Shown one piece after another: positions 1 to 8,697 of a stretch of DNA of 64,000 bases. The stretch covers positions 95,001 through 159,000 of the forward strand of contig DKML01000006.1 in NCBI GenBank assembly GCA_002470515.1, read 5' to 3'. The stretch is from Proteobacteria bacterium UBA7415. Lineage in GTDB: Bacteria > Pseudomonadota > Gammaproteobacteria > Arenicellales > Arenicellaceae. A program made the translations under genes and the position numbers. Below the pieces are notes generated by a model. The model was given only the letters and a program-made list of their open reading frames with translations, was not told the origin of the DNA and did no database searches. The number at the start of each line of letters is the position of its first letter. The first letter of the stretch is position 1.

Positions 1-1
1 C

Positions 2-289
2 GAATTATTGGTTGTTCAAGGGCACGATCACCCTGCCCTGTTTACGCAAACGGTAGCGGCTACCACCCCTGACTGGGTGAGCGCTAGCCACCCTCCCATG
101 AATGTAACGTTGACCGCTAAAACTCGATACCGTCAACCAGACCAGCACTGTCAGATTACAGCGATTAATGACAAACAAATCACGGTGGAGTTTGATCAAC
201 CACAACGTGCGGTAACACCGGGGCAAGCGTTAGTTCTATATGAAGACCGATATTGCTTAGGTGGCGCTACCATTGACAGGTCCAGGTAA
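2..289 (+). CDS. mnmA: tRNA-specific 2-thiouridylase MnmA, C-terminal part (cut by window edge)
   Basis: The frame is open from the window edge and ends in TAA at 287-289. The roughly 95 residues match the C-terminal beta-barrel domain of MnmA/TrmU: VVQGHDHP, TAKTRYRQPD, FDQPQRAVTPGQ, CLGGATID. MnmA puts the sulfur on C2 of the wobble uridine in tRNA-Lys/Glu/Gln using ATP and a TusE-type persulfide. The catalytic PP-loop and cysteines lie outside the window. The ttg at 8 is an internal codon, not a start. It converges with the marR gene, 64 bases away; I see no terminator between them. Confidence 0.93.
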   Translation, partial: ELLVVQGHDHPALFTQTVAATTPDWVSASHPPMNVTLTAKTRYRQPDQHCQITAINDKQITVEFDQPQRAVTPGQALVLYEDRYCLGGATIDRSR

Positions 290-353
290 CACCGTCTGAA
301 CGTATCCGTCTCGCCGCGAAATATTGATCCATTACAAATGTGAGTAGCAAGCG

Positions 354-773
354 TTACGCTATTAACTTCAGAGATGACGAGAGCGATTGTCTCTCTTGAT
401 TGGAAAGCGTATCAAAAATCGTTTCAAGGGACTCCTCAAAGCTCACCTGAGCTTCAGTGAACTTACGCGCACCTGTAGAACTTAACTCAACCATGCTCTT
501 GCGCGCATCGCGTTCATTAATCTTTCTCTGTACCAATCCTATCTTTTCCATGGGTTGCAAAAGCCGTGTAACGCCCGACGCCGTTAAGCCAACTTGATCA
601 GCCAGCTCCACCCGACTCATCATTTTGGTCGGCGCAGCGCTTAAACGGTGCAGTACTAAGTATTCGCTCAGACCCAACCCGTGCACTGAACCTAAGGCTC
701 CTTCCACACGTTTTAGAATGTGCGAATGAGTGCTCAAAATATTATCAAAGAGCGTTTGATTACTGGTCTTCAT
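354..773 (-). CDS. MarR-family transcriptional regulator
   Basis: A 139-residue protein, typical for MarR. The winged helix-turn-helix spans about residues 50-100: helix with LADQVGLTASGVTRLL, then the wing with NERDARKSM. Flanking helices (3-45 and 105-139) would form the dimer interface. MarR proteins are usually repressors released by small phenolic or lipophilic ligands. The start ATG at 773 follows a weak purine run (AGAAAGA). A direct and inverted repeat cluster at 831-889, just upstream, looks like its own operator. No divergent gene lies next to it, so the sequence supports autoregulation; any other target is unknown. Confidence 0.88.
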   Translation of the reverse strand: MKTSNQTLFDNILSTHSHILKRVEGALGSVHGLGLSEYLVLHRLSAAPTKMMSRVELADQVGLTASGVTRLLQPMEKIGLVQRKINERDARKSMVELSSTGARKFTEAQVSFEESLETIFDTLSNQERQSLSSSLKLIA

Positions 774-830
774 GATTCTTTCTATCCGTCTTTTGACGGC
801 TCCTAATGCGTAAAAGCATCTTATTATTCA

Positions 831-889
831 TTGATAAATACTTGATTGATCAACTATATTGATAAATGCTTGATCAGTCAAGTATTTAT
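831..889. promoter_or_regulatory. Repeat/palindrome cluster, probable MarR operator
   Basis: Two copies of TTGATAAATRCTTGAT start at 831 and 859, exactly 28 bases apart. The outer arms ATAAATACTTGA (834-845) and TCAAGTATTTAT (878-889) form a perfect 12-base inverted repeat. The inner CTTGA-N4-TCAAG (869-882) is the size and form of a MarR-dimer half-site pair. It sits about 60-115 bases upstream of the marR start. The repeats are seen directly; the regulator is inferred from position. Confidence 0.6.
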
Positions 890-1012
890 TAGAGACCTAG
901 GCGCGACCCACCATCATGCCTAGCCACTTACGGATAATACATCTCAGGTCACCTGCTAGCGTTGTTTAAGATCTTGATATAAACGTGTTATAGCCTTGTT
1001 AAAAAGGGAGAC

Positions 1013-2050
1013 TTAATGACAACTTGCTGCTAGAGCTTCATCAACCTGTTTGTCTTTAAGAGATTCAAAAAATCGAGCGAAGTCATTGCCACAGTCGGCG
1101 TACATCGCCTTAAACATTGCTACATTCTCCCGATAACTACTAATGCCAGATAGTCTTGCGTTGTTCACTGGCTCGTTAAACCAATTGTCGTATCGGTCAT
1201 CGCCCTTCCATTTAGAACTCTTAAGTGCCTGATAGTCCGTCATCAACTGCTCGCTCAGGGCTTGCTTAGCGGCTCGATTCTCAACTAGTGCATCTGAGTC
1301 TAATTCAACAGCCGAGACCGCGTTATAAAGAGTCAGCAGTCGGCTTTTATGCACCGCAATAAGCGCATCAAAGTCCTCACGCATTTGCAGTGACTGTTGG
1401 TAATTCCCAATGTCCGCGTTTTGTAGATTTTGGTTTTCGTTTTGCTGCTCTAGCCATTGCCCTGTGGCAATTTCTGCGACAGCTGATGCCAATGCTTCAT
1501 TGAAATCTGTATCGCCATTCAAATAAATTTTTTGATGAGTTAACTCATGAAACAACAACTCAGCCAAATATACTTCGCCGTAGCGCAACATCGACGGCAA
1601 AATTGGGTCATCGAACCAGCCTAGTGTTGAGTAGGCGTTAGCACCGCGTACATATACGTCTACAGACTCTACTTGCTGAAGGTTTTTAGCGTATTGCAAT
1701 GCTTTGCTATAATCAAAGTAACCTCGATAGCTCGCGCAGCCTATGACCAAATAACACCAGAGCTTGGCGTCCAATGAAAACTCGGGTGCAGCCGTAACCA
1801 CGTATACTGGATAATCTCTTTCTAAAGACACATAGCTGTGGTAGCTACCCTTTACAGGCAAACCAATTTCGGTTGCGGCGAAATCCAAAATAGGCCTAAC
1901 TTTTTCTAACATCTCTCTTTCGGTCTGACCACTTTGCTCAATCGCTTTATCAAGTGGTATACGGGCCATCATCAGACGCGAATGCCCCACAACAGCCTGG
2001 GAATAGAACTGAACAGTTGAACAAGCAGACAGTCCAATAACTACAGACAA
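1013..2050 (-). CDS. Predicted zinc aminopeptidase, lipoprotein (PF10023 family)
   Basis: The zinc motif HELTH lies at residues 168-172 (counted from the TTG at 2050), followed by NEALAS with the likely third ligand Glu185. This fits the predicted aminopeptidase family PF10023/COG4324, membrane-anchored proteins of about 340-370 residues. The N-terminus has a lipobox (LSAC). From the TTG at 2050 the signal would be only ten residues, but the same frame stays open back to the TAA at 2120-2122 and encodes a proper lysine/arginine n-region and hydrophobic stretch (NNKAALLIVTVLSVV). No ATG, GTG or TTG exists in that extension, so the true start is unclear: a rare start codon or a lost one. The S4-domain gene lies 93 bases upstream on the same strand. 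Confidence 0.75.
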   Translation of the reverse strand: MSVVIGLSACSTVQFYSQAVVGHSRLMMARIPLDKAIEQSGQTEREMLEKVRPILDFAATEIGLPVKGSYHSYVSLERDYPVYVVTAAPEFSLDAKLWCYLVIGCASYRGYFDYSKALQYAKNLQQVESVDVYVRGANAYSTLGWFDDPILPSMLRYGEVYLAELLFHELTHQKIYLNGDTDFNEALASAVAEIATGQWLEQQNENQNLQNADIGNYQQSLQMREDFDALIAVHKSRLLTLYNAVSAVELDSDALVENRAAKQALSEQLMTDYQALKSSKWKGDDRYDNWFNEPVNNARLSGISSYRENVAMFKAMYADCGNDFARFFESLKDKQVDEALAASCH

Positions 2051-2143
2051 AACCGTAACAATCAGTAGAGCGGCTTTATTATTAGCCCCAAGCTGTGAGC
2101 GCTTTTTACTATGCCCTTTTTAATAATCTTAGTAATTTAGGTC

Positions 2144-2365
2144 TTACTCAGACTCTTCTAACACCAAAGTAACTTCTTGACCAGCAAATGCGATGACGTC
2201 TCCCATGGTGCACTTACAACGCTTACGCAGCTCTTCTTCGCCATTGCGCGTTACTTGACCTTCTGCGATCACCGCTTTAGCTCCTCCGCCACTGCCCAGC
2301 CAACCCGCAATTTGTAATACCTTATACATCTCTATTGGAAACGCTCTGATTTCTACTGTGTTCAT
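2144..2365 (-). CDS. Small S4-domain RNA-binding protein, YbcJ-like
   Basis: A 73-residue protein made almost wholly of one S4-type fold: KVLQIAGWLGSGGGAKAVIAEGQVTRNGEEELRKRCK. This is the YbcJ arrangement (Pfam S4_2), thought to bind structured RNA; its cellular job is poorly known. The start ATG at 2365 has an AAGAGAT Shine-Dalgarno-like sequence. It is followed on the same strand by the aminopeptidase gene. Confidence 0.88.
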   Translation of the reverse strand: MNTVEIRAFPIEMYKVLQIAGWLGSGGGAKAVIAEGQVTRNGEEELRKRCKCTMGDVIAFAGQEVTLVLEESE

Positions 2366-2517
2366 CTTATCTCTTAAATTCTCATGCTGAATGACGAGTC
2401 AGTTATTTGCGCCTTTCATTAATTGGGTAGTAGTCTCGCATAGCCCTTCTAGGCACTGCAGACTAAGGTTAGTTTAGGGTATCATCGCTGGTCAAACGAT
2501 TACTCATAACAAGAATC

Positions 2518-4824
2518 ATGGCCCAAGCCCTACACAGTCAACACACTAACACATTCCTTGAATTCCTAAATCAGGCGAAGGCTAGTATCGCTGTTTCCAC
2601 GTATCAAGCGGGCAAACTGATTTTATTGAGAAGCGCTACTGACTCAGTCAACACACACTTTGTGAGTCTTCCAAAGCCAATGGGGATTGCCTTTCAGAAT
2701 GGTCGCATGAGTGTAGGATCTGGAGCGCAGGTTATCGACTATTTCAATATGGGCAATGTAGGCCCAAAAGTTGAACCGATTAACACCCACGATGGTGCCA
2801 TGCTGCCACGCCGCACTCACTTTACCGGCGACATTGATATTCATGAAATGGGTTTTGACTCAGAGAATGAGCTTTGGATCATCAACACTAAGATGTCTTG
2901 CCTATGCACGCTCGACATAAATTACAGCATCGTTCCTAAGTGGAAACCGCCTTTTATTACTGGCTACGATCTAACCGACCGATGCCATCTTAATGGTTTG
3001 GCAATGCGCGACGGTAAACCTCGTTATGTTACGGCGCTAGGCACAACCGACACAGCCGGTGGTTGGAGAGACAACAAAGCCTTTGGTGGCATGCTGATGG
3101 ACATTGAAGATGATCGTATGATTATCGAAGGATTGTCTATGCCACACTCTCCCCGCTGGTATCAAAACAAATTATGGGTTCTCGAGTCAGGCGCTGGCTA
3201 GCTCGTCGTTATCGATGAGAAAACAGGCGCCAAAAATGTCATCGCTGAAGTTCCTGGGTTTTGTCGAGGCTTGGACTTCATTCAAAACTTCGCGATTATA
3301 GGGCTATCGCAAATCCGAGAGACTGCCGTATTCGCTGGGCTACCGTTAACCGAACGTGAGCAAGAGCGTAAATGTGGTGTTTGGATTGTAGACATCAATA
3401 CGGGGCAAACCGTTGCGTTTTTATCTTTCTCAGAAGGCGTTCAAGAAATATTTTCCATACAGCTCCTTCCCTGGAAGTACCCTGCTCTTTTGGACATGAA
3501 CGATCCCCTACTGCATACCAGCTTCTCAATTCCAGACGACGCAATTGCTCAGTTTGTCGCACCCGATCCAAAACAGGTAAAAATGGATCAAGCGGTTGGC
3601 CACCATCGCCGTAAAGAGTTTGACAAAGCTATCGCTTTGTACGAAGAGTGCTTGCAGGATGACCCAAAAAGTACATTCCTTCGCTACCACCTTGGTGTTG
3701 CCTATTCCGATCAGGAAGAATGGGACAAAGCCATAACAACATTGGAAAGTTTAGTCAGAACACAAACAAATCATGCCGAGGCATGGAATAGCTTGGGCCA
3801 TGCCCATGCTGGCAAACTTGAGTTTGAAAAAGCCGTGAGTTGCTACGAATCTGCACTCAAAGCAGATCAACAATACGCTACGGCTCATTTCAATCGCGGT
3901 TGCCTCAAGCTAAAAATGGGTGACTTTAAAGAGGGTTGGCCTGAATATGAATGGCGCTGGAAAATGCCTACTTTCCACCCTTTCAATTGCCCACAACCAA
4001 TGTGGAAAGGCGAAGACATAAGCGATAAAACCTTGTTAATACACACGGAACAAGGCAACGGCGACGCTATCCAATTTGCACGATTTCTGCCGCAAGTAAG
4101 AGCGCGTTGTAAAAAGCTCGTGTTCGTTTGCACCGAACCTCTGCGCCTATTGTTTAAAGGTATGGACTGTATAGACGAAGTTCGTTTGCCAGGCAGCCTG
4201 CCGGCTGACCTATTTGATGTCTATGCGCCGATCATGAGCCTACCTGGCATACTTGATATCACGCTTGAGAACCTCCCAACGCAAACACCTTATTTGGAAA
4301 TACCAAGCTCTGTGGTGGTTGACCCACTTGAGACATTAGGAGACAGTAAATCAACAAAGCCAAAAATTGGCTTGATTTGGGCCGGCAGCCCTACGCAACA
4401 AATAAACCACCACCGCTCATGCCCAATCGAGGCCATGCTCGAGCTAACGAAAAAGGGTGATGCTAAGAACACTGATTACGATTTTTATAGTCTACAGATA
4501 CCACTCACTTCTGAGCACAAAGAACAGCTAGAAAAAAGTGGCGTACATGACCTCGAAAGCGAACTCGTCAGCTATGCGCATACAGGTGCGTTTATCGAAC
4601 AGATGGACTTAGTTATTTCGGTCTGTACGTCAGTTGTGCATCTCTCTGGCGCGTTAAATAAGAAGAGCATTACATTGTTATCTCCTCACGCAGACTGGCG
4701 CTGGATGGATGATGACCAAAGCACTTGGTATCCAAACACCAAGATCATGCGACAGTCTAAATCAGGCGATTGGGCAGAATTGATTGAACGAGTGAAACTC
4801 GAGATTCCTAAACAACTCAAATAG
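2518..4824 (+). pseudogene. TIGR03032-TPR-glycosyltransferase-like protein, split by in-frame TAG
   Basis: One frame runs from the ATG at 2518 to the TAG at 4822, interrupted only by a TAG at 3199-3201 (context GGC TAG CTC). The first 227 codons and the following stretch to about 3530 together make one TIGR03032-type beta-propeller-like domain (SVSTYQAGKLILL, ...ESGAG-stop-LVVID, EGVQEIFSIQLLP). Then come three or so TPR repeats (about 3570-3950) and a C-terminal domain with HTEQGNGDAIQFARFLP and GLIWAGSPTQQ, as in TPR-linked glycosyltransferase (GT9/GT41-like) proteins. One C-to-T change (CAG to TAG) would explain the break. The frame is otherwise clean over 768 codons, so the lesion is recent, a sequencing error, or leaky (UAG-C is a weak stop context). 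The TTG at 3271 is not a convincing restart. Confidence 0.75.
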
Positions 4825-4889
4825 CCGTGCTGCGTTATTGGTCTAGGTACAGCTATAAATGTATCAGTACCAATAGAAGCAGTTATGGT

Positions 4890-5369
4890 TTAGAGAAGAA
4901 TGGCGCCTTCATGTTGAAGTAACCACGCTTTCTTTTCTAAACCAAAAGCATAACCCGTCAGCTTGCCGTTGCTGCCAATTATTCGATGGCACGGCACTAT
5001 GATCCCAATCGGGTTTTGCCCATTCGCTGCGCCTACGGCTCGTACGGCCTTTGGACTTTCAACTTTTTGGGCAATATCAGCATAGCTCGCCGTTGTGCCA
5101 GACGGTATCTCCATTAAGGCTGCCCATACGCGTTTTTGAAATGCCGTGCCTTGCGCTGCTAGGGGTAAATCAAACTTATTTCGATTGCCATCGAAATACT
5201 CGCTCAATTGGCGGAGAACCGTCTTAGTAAAGTCACTATCACGTGGTGCTTGTTGTTGATCAACAAAACGCAGAGCAGTAACCCCGTTGTCATCGGCCAG
5301 CACTTCGAGCAGACCTATTGGAGAACTAAAATAGTCTACATAGCTCGCGTCTTCGGTTTTAACTTTCAT
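4890..5369 (-). CDS. ogt: Methylated-DNA-protein-cysteine S-methyltransferase
   Basis: A 159-residue Ogt/AdaB-type repair protein. It moves the alkyl group from O6-alkylguanine (or O4-alkylthymine) to its own cysteine, once only. The active site IIVPCHRI has the acceptor Cys at residue 127; the DNA-binding wing RAVGAANGQNP is at 110-120 and the small ribonuclease-like domain occupies the first 75 residues. The start ATG at 5369 has a good GGGAG Shine-Dalgarno sequence. It lies downstream of the Ada-AlkA gene on the same strand, making an alkylation-repair pair, but a 14-base tandem repeat separates the two. Confidence 0.93.
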   Translation of the reverse strand: MKVKTEDASYVDYFSSPIGLLEVLADDNGVTALRFVDQQQAPRDSDFTKTVLRQLSEYFDGNRNKFDLPLAAQGTAFQKRVWAALMEIPSGTTASYADIAQKVESPKAVRAVGAANGQNPIGIIVPCHRIIGSNGKLTGYAFGLEKKAWLLQHEGAILL

Positions 5370-5386
5370 ATTTCTGCTCCCATCTT

Positions 5387-5456
5387 GTTGCGCTCATGTA
5401 GTTGCCCTCATGTCGTTGCCCTCATGTAGTTGTTCTAATGCAGTTGCTCTGTTTTG
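5387..5456. repeat. 14-base tandem repeat, five units
   Basis: Units begin at 5387, 5401, 5415, 5429 and 5443. The first three (GTTGCGCTCATGTA, GTTGCCCTCATGTC, GTTGCCCTCATGTA) are nearly identical; the last two have drifted. It fills most of the gap between the Ada-AlkA stop and the ogt ribosome-binding site, so copy number would change the spacer length only. Confidence 0.85.
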
Positions 5457-5502
5457 ATCCGAGCAACTCTATTTACTCTCGCGGCCTTGATCTACTAACG
5501 AA

Positions 5503-6996
5503 TTACAACTGGTTCCAAAGCTGCAGAGTGGCGTAACTTCTCCATGGCTTAAGGTCGTCTGCTTCCAATGGTCTTGATGAATCGTCGCTGGTTTTCTTAA
5601 GCGCATTTTTAATACCCGAATCACCGGCTAACCAAACGTCTGGGTCTTTTAGGGCTCGTAGTTTCACGTAGTTAACCGTCCAAGGGCCAATGCCTTTTAC
5701 GTCTACCCACCGATCAATATCGCTTGGGTCTGCATCATTTAGCATATGGTTTGCAAGCCTGTGCAACGTCTCTTTGCGGCTGCCCGGCATCTTCAGAAAG
5801 CTTAAGTCACTGCCAAGCACTGCCTCTGGTGTGGGAAAGAAATAGTTCAGCTCGTTGCTTAATTCTTCACCAAAGCCTTTATCAACCTTGTGAGTAAACC
5901 AGGTCGTTTTTTCGCCTAGCTCATGAACCATCTGTGTCACTAACTTCTTTGCCGACGTCACAGTTACCTGTTGACCTAAAACCGCGCGCACGCCAGTCTC
6001 GAACAGCCCCCAAACGCCAGGAACGCGTAACCCAGGATTAACCTCAAAATAATCACCAAGCACAGATTGCAGATGCCCAGAGATTTCGGCGATGGGCGCG
6101 TCCACATCAAAAAGAGCTTTAATACGCTGAACAACTGGGTAGAGGACTTCAACTTGCTCAAGTTGAATAGTTACATCAAACGCGGGCGTATCTAGGCTAG
6201 GCGAAATACAAAATTGACCTTTGACCTGCGTCTTACCCCCGTCGTATACAAACGTTCGTCGGTAAGTTACTCCATCGGAGCTCTCTAATCCCGCTATACA
6301 ACGTGTTTGCAAAAAACTCATTAATGAAGCTGTGTCATACGGCGGACGATAACTCAGTTGCAACGATATGTCTGAACCAGCATTCAACGCTTGCTTGCGA
6401 AGCTCGCGTGGCGTGAGCGATAACTGCTGCTTAATAGCGTCGTTAAAACGACGAACGCTATTAAAGCCTGCAGCAAAAGCTACATCGCCGACAGGTAATT
6501 GAGTTTCTTGCAGAAGCTTCTTAGCAAACAAACATTGCTGATAGAGCGCAAATTGCTTTGGCGATACTCCTAAGTTATCACTAAATAACTTTCGCACGTA
6601 ACGGTCGCTGACTCCAAGTCGCTCTGCAAGTGCTTGTAGGCTTGAATCACTTAGGTCTCCTTGCTGTATTAAGCTGATCGCCCTCGTTAGCGTTGTTTCG
6701 TTACCTCTCCAGGCACTAGAATTAGGCGAACTGTCTGGGCGGCAACGCATGCAGGGACGAAAGCCCGCTTGTGCCGCGCCAATGGCGGATTCGTAGTAGT
6801 TGACATTCTTTTCTAATGCCGGTGTGGCTGGGCAAATCGGACGGCAGTAGATACCGGTAGTTTTGACAGCGACAAAGAAAAGTCCGTCAAAGCGAGCATC
6901 GCGAGCGCGCCTAGCTCTAGCGCACTCTTGAGAATTGAATGCAATCGTCTGATTGCTATCTGTGTTTAATAAAGAGCTGCTTGAAGGAGTAGTCAT
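5503..6996 (-). CDS. Ada-AlkA fusion: methylphosphotriester sensor/AraC regulator plus 3-methyladenine glycosylase
   Basis: Three parts in order. Residues 20-90 are the Ada zinc domain with Cys51, Cys55, Cys82 and Cys85; Cys51 in TTGIYCRPIC is the methyl acceptor that senses DNA phosphotriesters. Residues 95-205 are an AraC-type DNA-binding domain. Residues 210-497 are an AlkA-like HhH-GPD glycosylase with the hairpin VKGIGPWTVNY and the catalytic Asp459 in AGDSGIK. The protein would therefore detect alkylation, switch on repair genes and excise 3-methyladenine-type bases. Length matches known fusions (about 490). The start ATG at 6996 is the natural one. Likely targets include itself and the downstream ogt gene, which supplies the methyltransferase part missing from this Ada. 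Confidence 0.92.
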   Translation of the reverse strand: MTTPSSSSLLNTDSNQTIAFNSQECARARRARDARFDGLFFVAVKTTGIYCRPICPATPALEKNVNYYESAIGAAQAGFRPCMRCRPDSSPNSSAWRGNETTLTRAISLIQQGDLSDSSLQALAERLGVSDRYVRKLFSDNLGVSPKQFALYQQCLFAKKLLQETQLPVGDVAFAAGFNSVRRFNDAIKQQLSLTPRELRKQALNAGSDISLQLSYRPPYDTASLMSFLQTRCIAGLESSDGVTYRRTFVYDGGKTQVKGQFCISPSLDTPAFDVTIQLEQVEVLYPVVQRIKALFDVDAPIAEISGHLQSVLGDYFEVNPGLRVPGVWGLFETGVRAVLGQQVTVTSAKKLVTQMVHELGEKTTWFTHKVDKGFGEELSNELNYFFPTPEAVLGSDLSFLKMPGSRKETLHRLANHMLNDADPSDIDRWVDVKGIGPWTVNYVKLRALKDPDVWLAGDSGIKNALKKTSDDSSRPLEADDLKPWRSYATLQLWNQL

Positions 6997-7091
6997 GCGC
7001 CTATTCTAACGCATGACCAATCCGCAACTAGCCGCTTTCGGAACTAAAGAAACGGAACTAAAGAATTGGAATTCAAGAATAGACCGTTAGA

Positions 7092-7724
7092 CTATTTTTT
7101 AAACCCAAGACTAAACTCCCCCCCCTTGTCTATAGATCGTTGATAGGCTTGACGCGCTTCCATACGCTGCACAAATGCTTCAAGGTTTTTATAGTGACGC
7201 AATCCGCCGCCAGCATTAGCGCCCTGCAAATTAAAAGTAAGCTGCAGATCAGCACCACTAAATTCATTATCAATAAGATAGTCTTGACCTTCGAGTAGCC
7301 CATCGACATAACTCAAATGGTTCATTACACGCTGCTGAGTGAACCCCTTAAAAGTCTCGTCTTCCACTGGCAACATACGAATAAACAATTGATCCAACAA
7401 AGGTGGGCTCAGCGATCCTTCTGGGTAGTGCATTAGCTCAATATATTTTGCATAAGACGACGAACTGCGATCCGGCATAAATTTACCTTCGCCATAGCGC
7501 TCAATTAAATACTGAACGACGGCACCAGACTCAGCCATAACAAAATCGTCAATTTCCACTACAGGCGCTTTACCTAAGGGATGAATGTTCTTAATGTCGT
7601 CTGGCGCAGCAAAACTAGGTTGACGCTTGTAGAAAACAATTTCGTAATCGAGGCCTAGCTCTTCAAGAGCCCATAGAATACGTTGTGATTTGGAATTATT
7701 AAGGTGGTGAACTTTAATGGTCAT
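7092..7724 (-). CDS. Glutathione S-transferase family protein
   Basis: A 210-residue GST: thioredoxin-like domain at 3-80 (KVHHLNNSKSQRILWALEELGLDY, LGKAPVVEIDD, AESGAVVQYLIERYG) and an all-helical C-terminal domain at 90-205. The glutathione-binding Glu-Ser-Gly (residues around 65) is intact. The Ser/Asn near residues 9-12 would take the place of the catalytic Ser/Tyr. The gene is last in the minus-strand acyl-CoA dehydrogenase operon, 146 bases after the aldolase-like gene. Substrate unknown. Confidence 0.9.
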   Translation of the reverse strand: MTIKVHHLNNSKSQRILWALEELGLDYEIVFYKRQPSFAAPDDIKNIHPLGKAPVVEIDDFVMAESGAVVQYLIERYGEGKFMPDRSSSSYAKYIELMHYPEGSLSPPLLDQLFIRMLPVEDETFKGFTQQRVMNHLSYVDGLLEGQDYLIDNEFSGADLQLTFNLQGANAGGGLRHYKNLEAFVQRMEARQAYQRSIDKGGEFSLGFKK

Positions 7725-7870
7725 AATGGCCGGCTGCTAGTGTTATTTAAAAGTGTTTAAAGAAAGCTAAGGTCTGTCTGAGACAGCTAAACCTGTATAG
7801 ATCGGGTTATAGAATGTGCCCCGCGACAACAACCAATATGCTTCTCGCGGGATTCAAAACTCAATCGGTC

Positions 7871-8617
7871 TTAGAGATCACGATACGAGTCATCTTTCTT
7901 GTCGACTAAACGCTGCATCGCGGCAAATTCCATATCACCCATCGCTGCGCCACCCATACCTTTCATCTGCAAAGTGAGTAGTTCTTCAGTGCGTTCAGCA
8001 ATATCTATACCGACGGGATTAACAGGCTTGCCGGTTTGATCAACAGAAACTTGAATCTCACACGACCGCTGAAGTGCGACCATGTTAAAAAACATTTCAG
8101 GAATAGTCCGTCCGCAGGTCAGTAAACCATGGCTTTTCAATATAAGCAGGTTCTTAGTACCAAGACTCTCTAACAGTTCGTCTTTCTCGCTATTATCGAC
8201 AGTGATGCCATGGAAATCATGGTAAGCGACTTGGTTATGCAGCAGGACGGAGTAAAAGTTATCAATCCGCAAGCCTTCTTGCTGGCATGCCACCGTCATA
8301 CCGGCCGTTGAGTGAATATGCCCAATGCAATGCGCATCATCGCGTACGCTGTGAATCGTAGAGTGGATCAACATCCCAGCTGGGTTTACTGGATATTCAG
8401 ACTCTTCGACAATGTTGCCTGCTATATCTACTTTAACTAGATTCGAAGCCGTGACCTCAGTGTAGTGAAGGCCGTATGGGTTTATTAAAAAGTGACCGTC
8501 ACTGCCCGGCACTTTTACCGTAATGTGGTTGTAGATCATCTCGCTCCACCCCATGTGATCGAAAATTCGATAGCAGGCAGCAAGCTGGATACGTAGATCT
8601 TTTTCTTCTGGGCTCAT
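7871..8617 (-). CDS. Class II aldolase/adducin-like protein
   Basis: A 248-residue class II aldolase fold (LACYRIFDHMGWSEMIYNHIT at 12-32; HIHSTAGMTVACQQ about 98-111; LKSHGLLTCG about 157-166). The zinc-ligand histidines of fuculose-phosphate aldolases appear as HIH and the later His in KSHG. Family members without a sugar-phosphate role are common next to acyl-CoA catabolic genes, so the substrate is open. A strong GGAGG Shine-Dalgarno sequence precedes the ATG at 8617. It follows the 376-residue GST-like gene by 80 bases. Confidence 0.85.
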   Translation of the reverse strand: MSPEEKDLRIQLAACYRIFDHMGWSEMIYNHITVKVPGSDGHFLINPYGLHYTEVTASNLVKVDIAGNIVEESEYPVNPAGMLIHSTIHSVRDDAHCIGHIHSTAGMTVACQQEGLRIDNFYSVLLHNQVAYHDFHGITVDNSEKDELLESLGTKNLLILKSHGLLTCGRTIPEMFFNMVALQRSCEIQVSVDQTGKPVNPVGIDIAERTEELLTLQMKGMGGAAMGDMEFAAMQRLVDKKDDSYRDL

Positions 8618-8697
8618 ATATGTGTCCTCCAGTGGAACGTAGTTACAACTATTTTATTTATTCCTAATTATTCCGCGCTTAAATAGCGGATCTTGGG

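Noticed and set aside
3271..4824. Separate 517-residue TPR gene starting at TTG 3271
   Set aside because: The TTG falls inside the TIGR03032 domain that began before the amber codon, in the same frame; it is one gene, not two.
4825..4889. Terminator between the TPR gene and ogt
   Set aside because: ATTGGT...ACCAAT arms are short and separated, with no T-run; not convincing.
5387..5456. Short CRISPR-like array
   Set aside because: Units are directly adjacent 14-base copies without spacers, so this is a tandem repeat.
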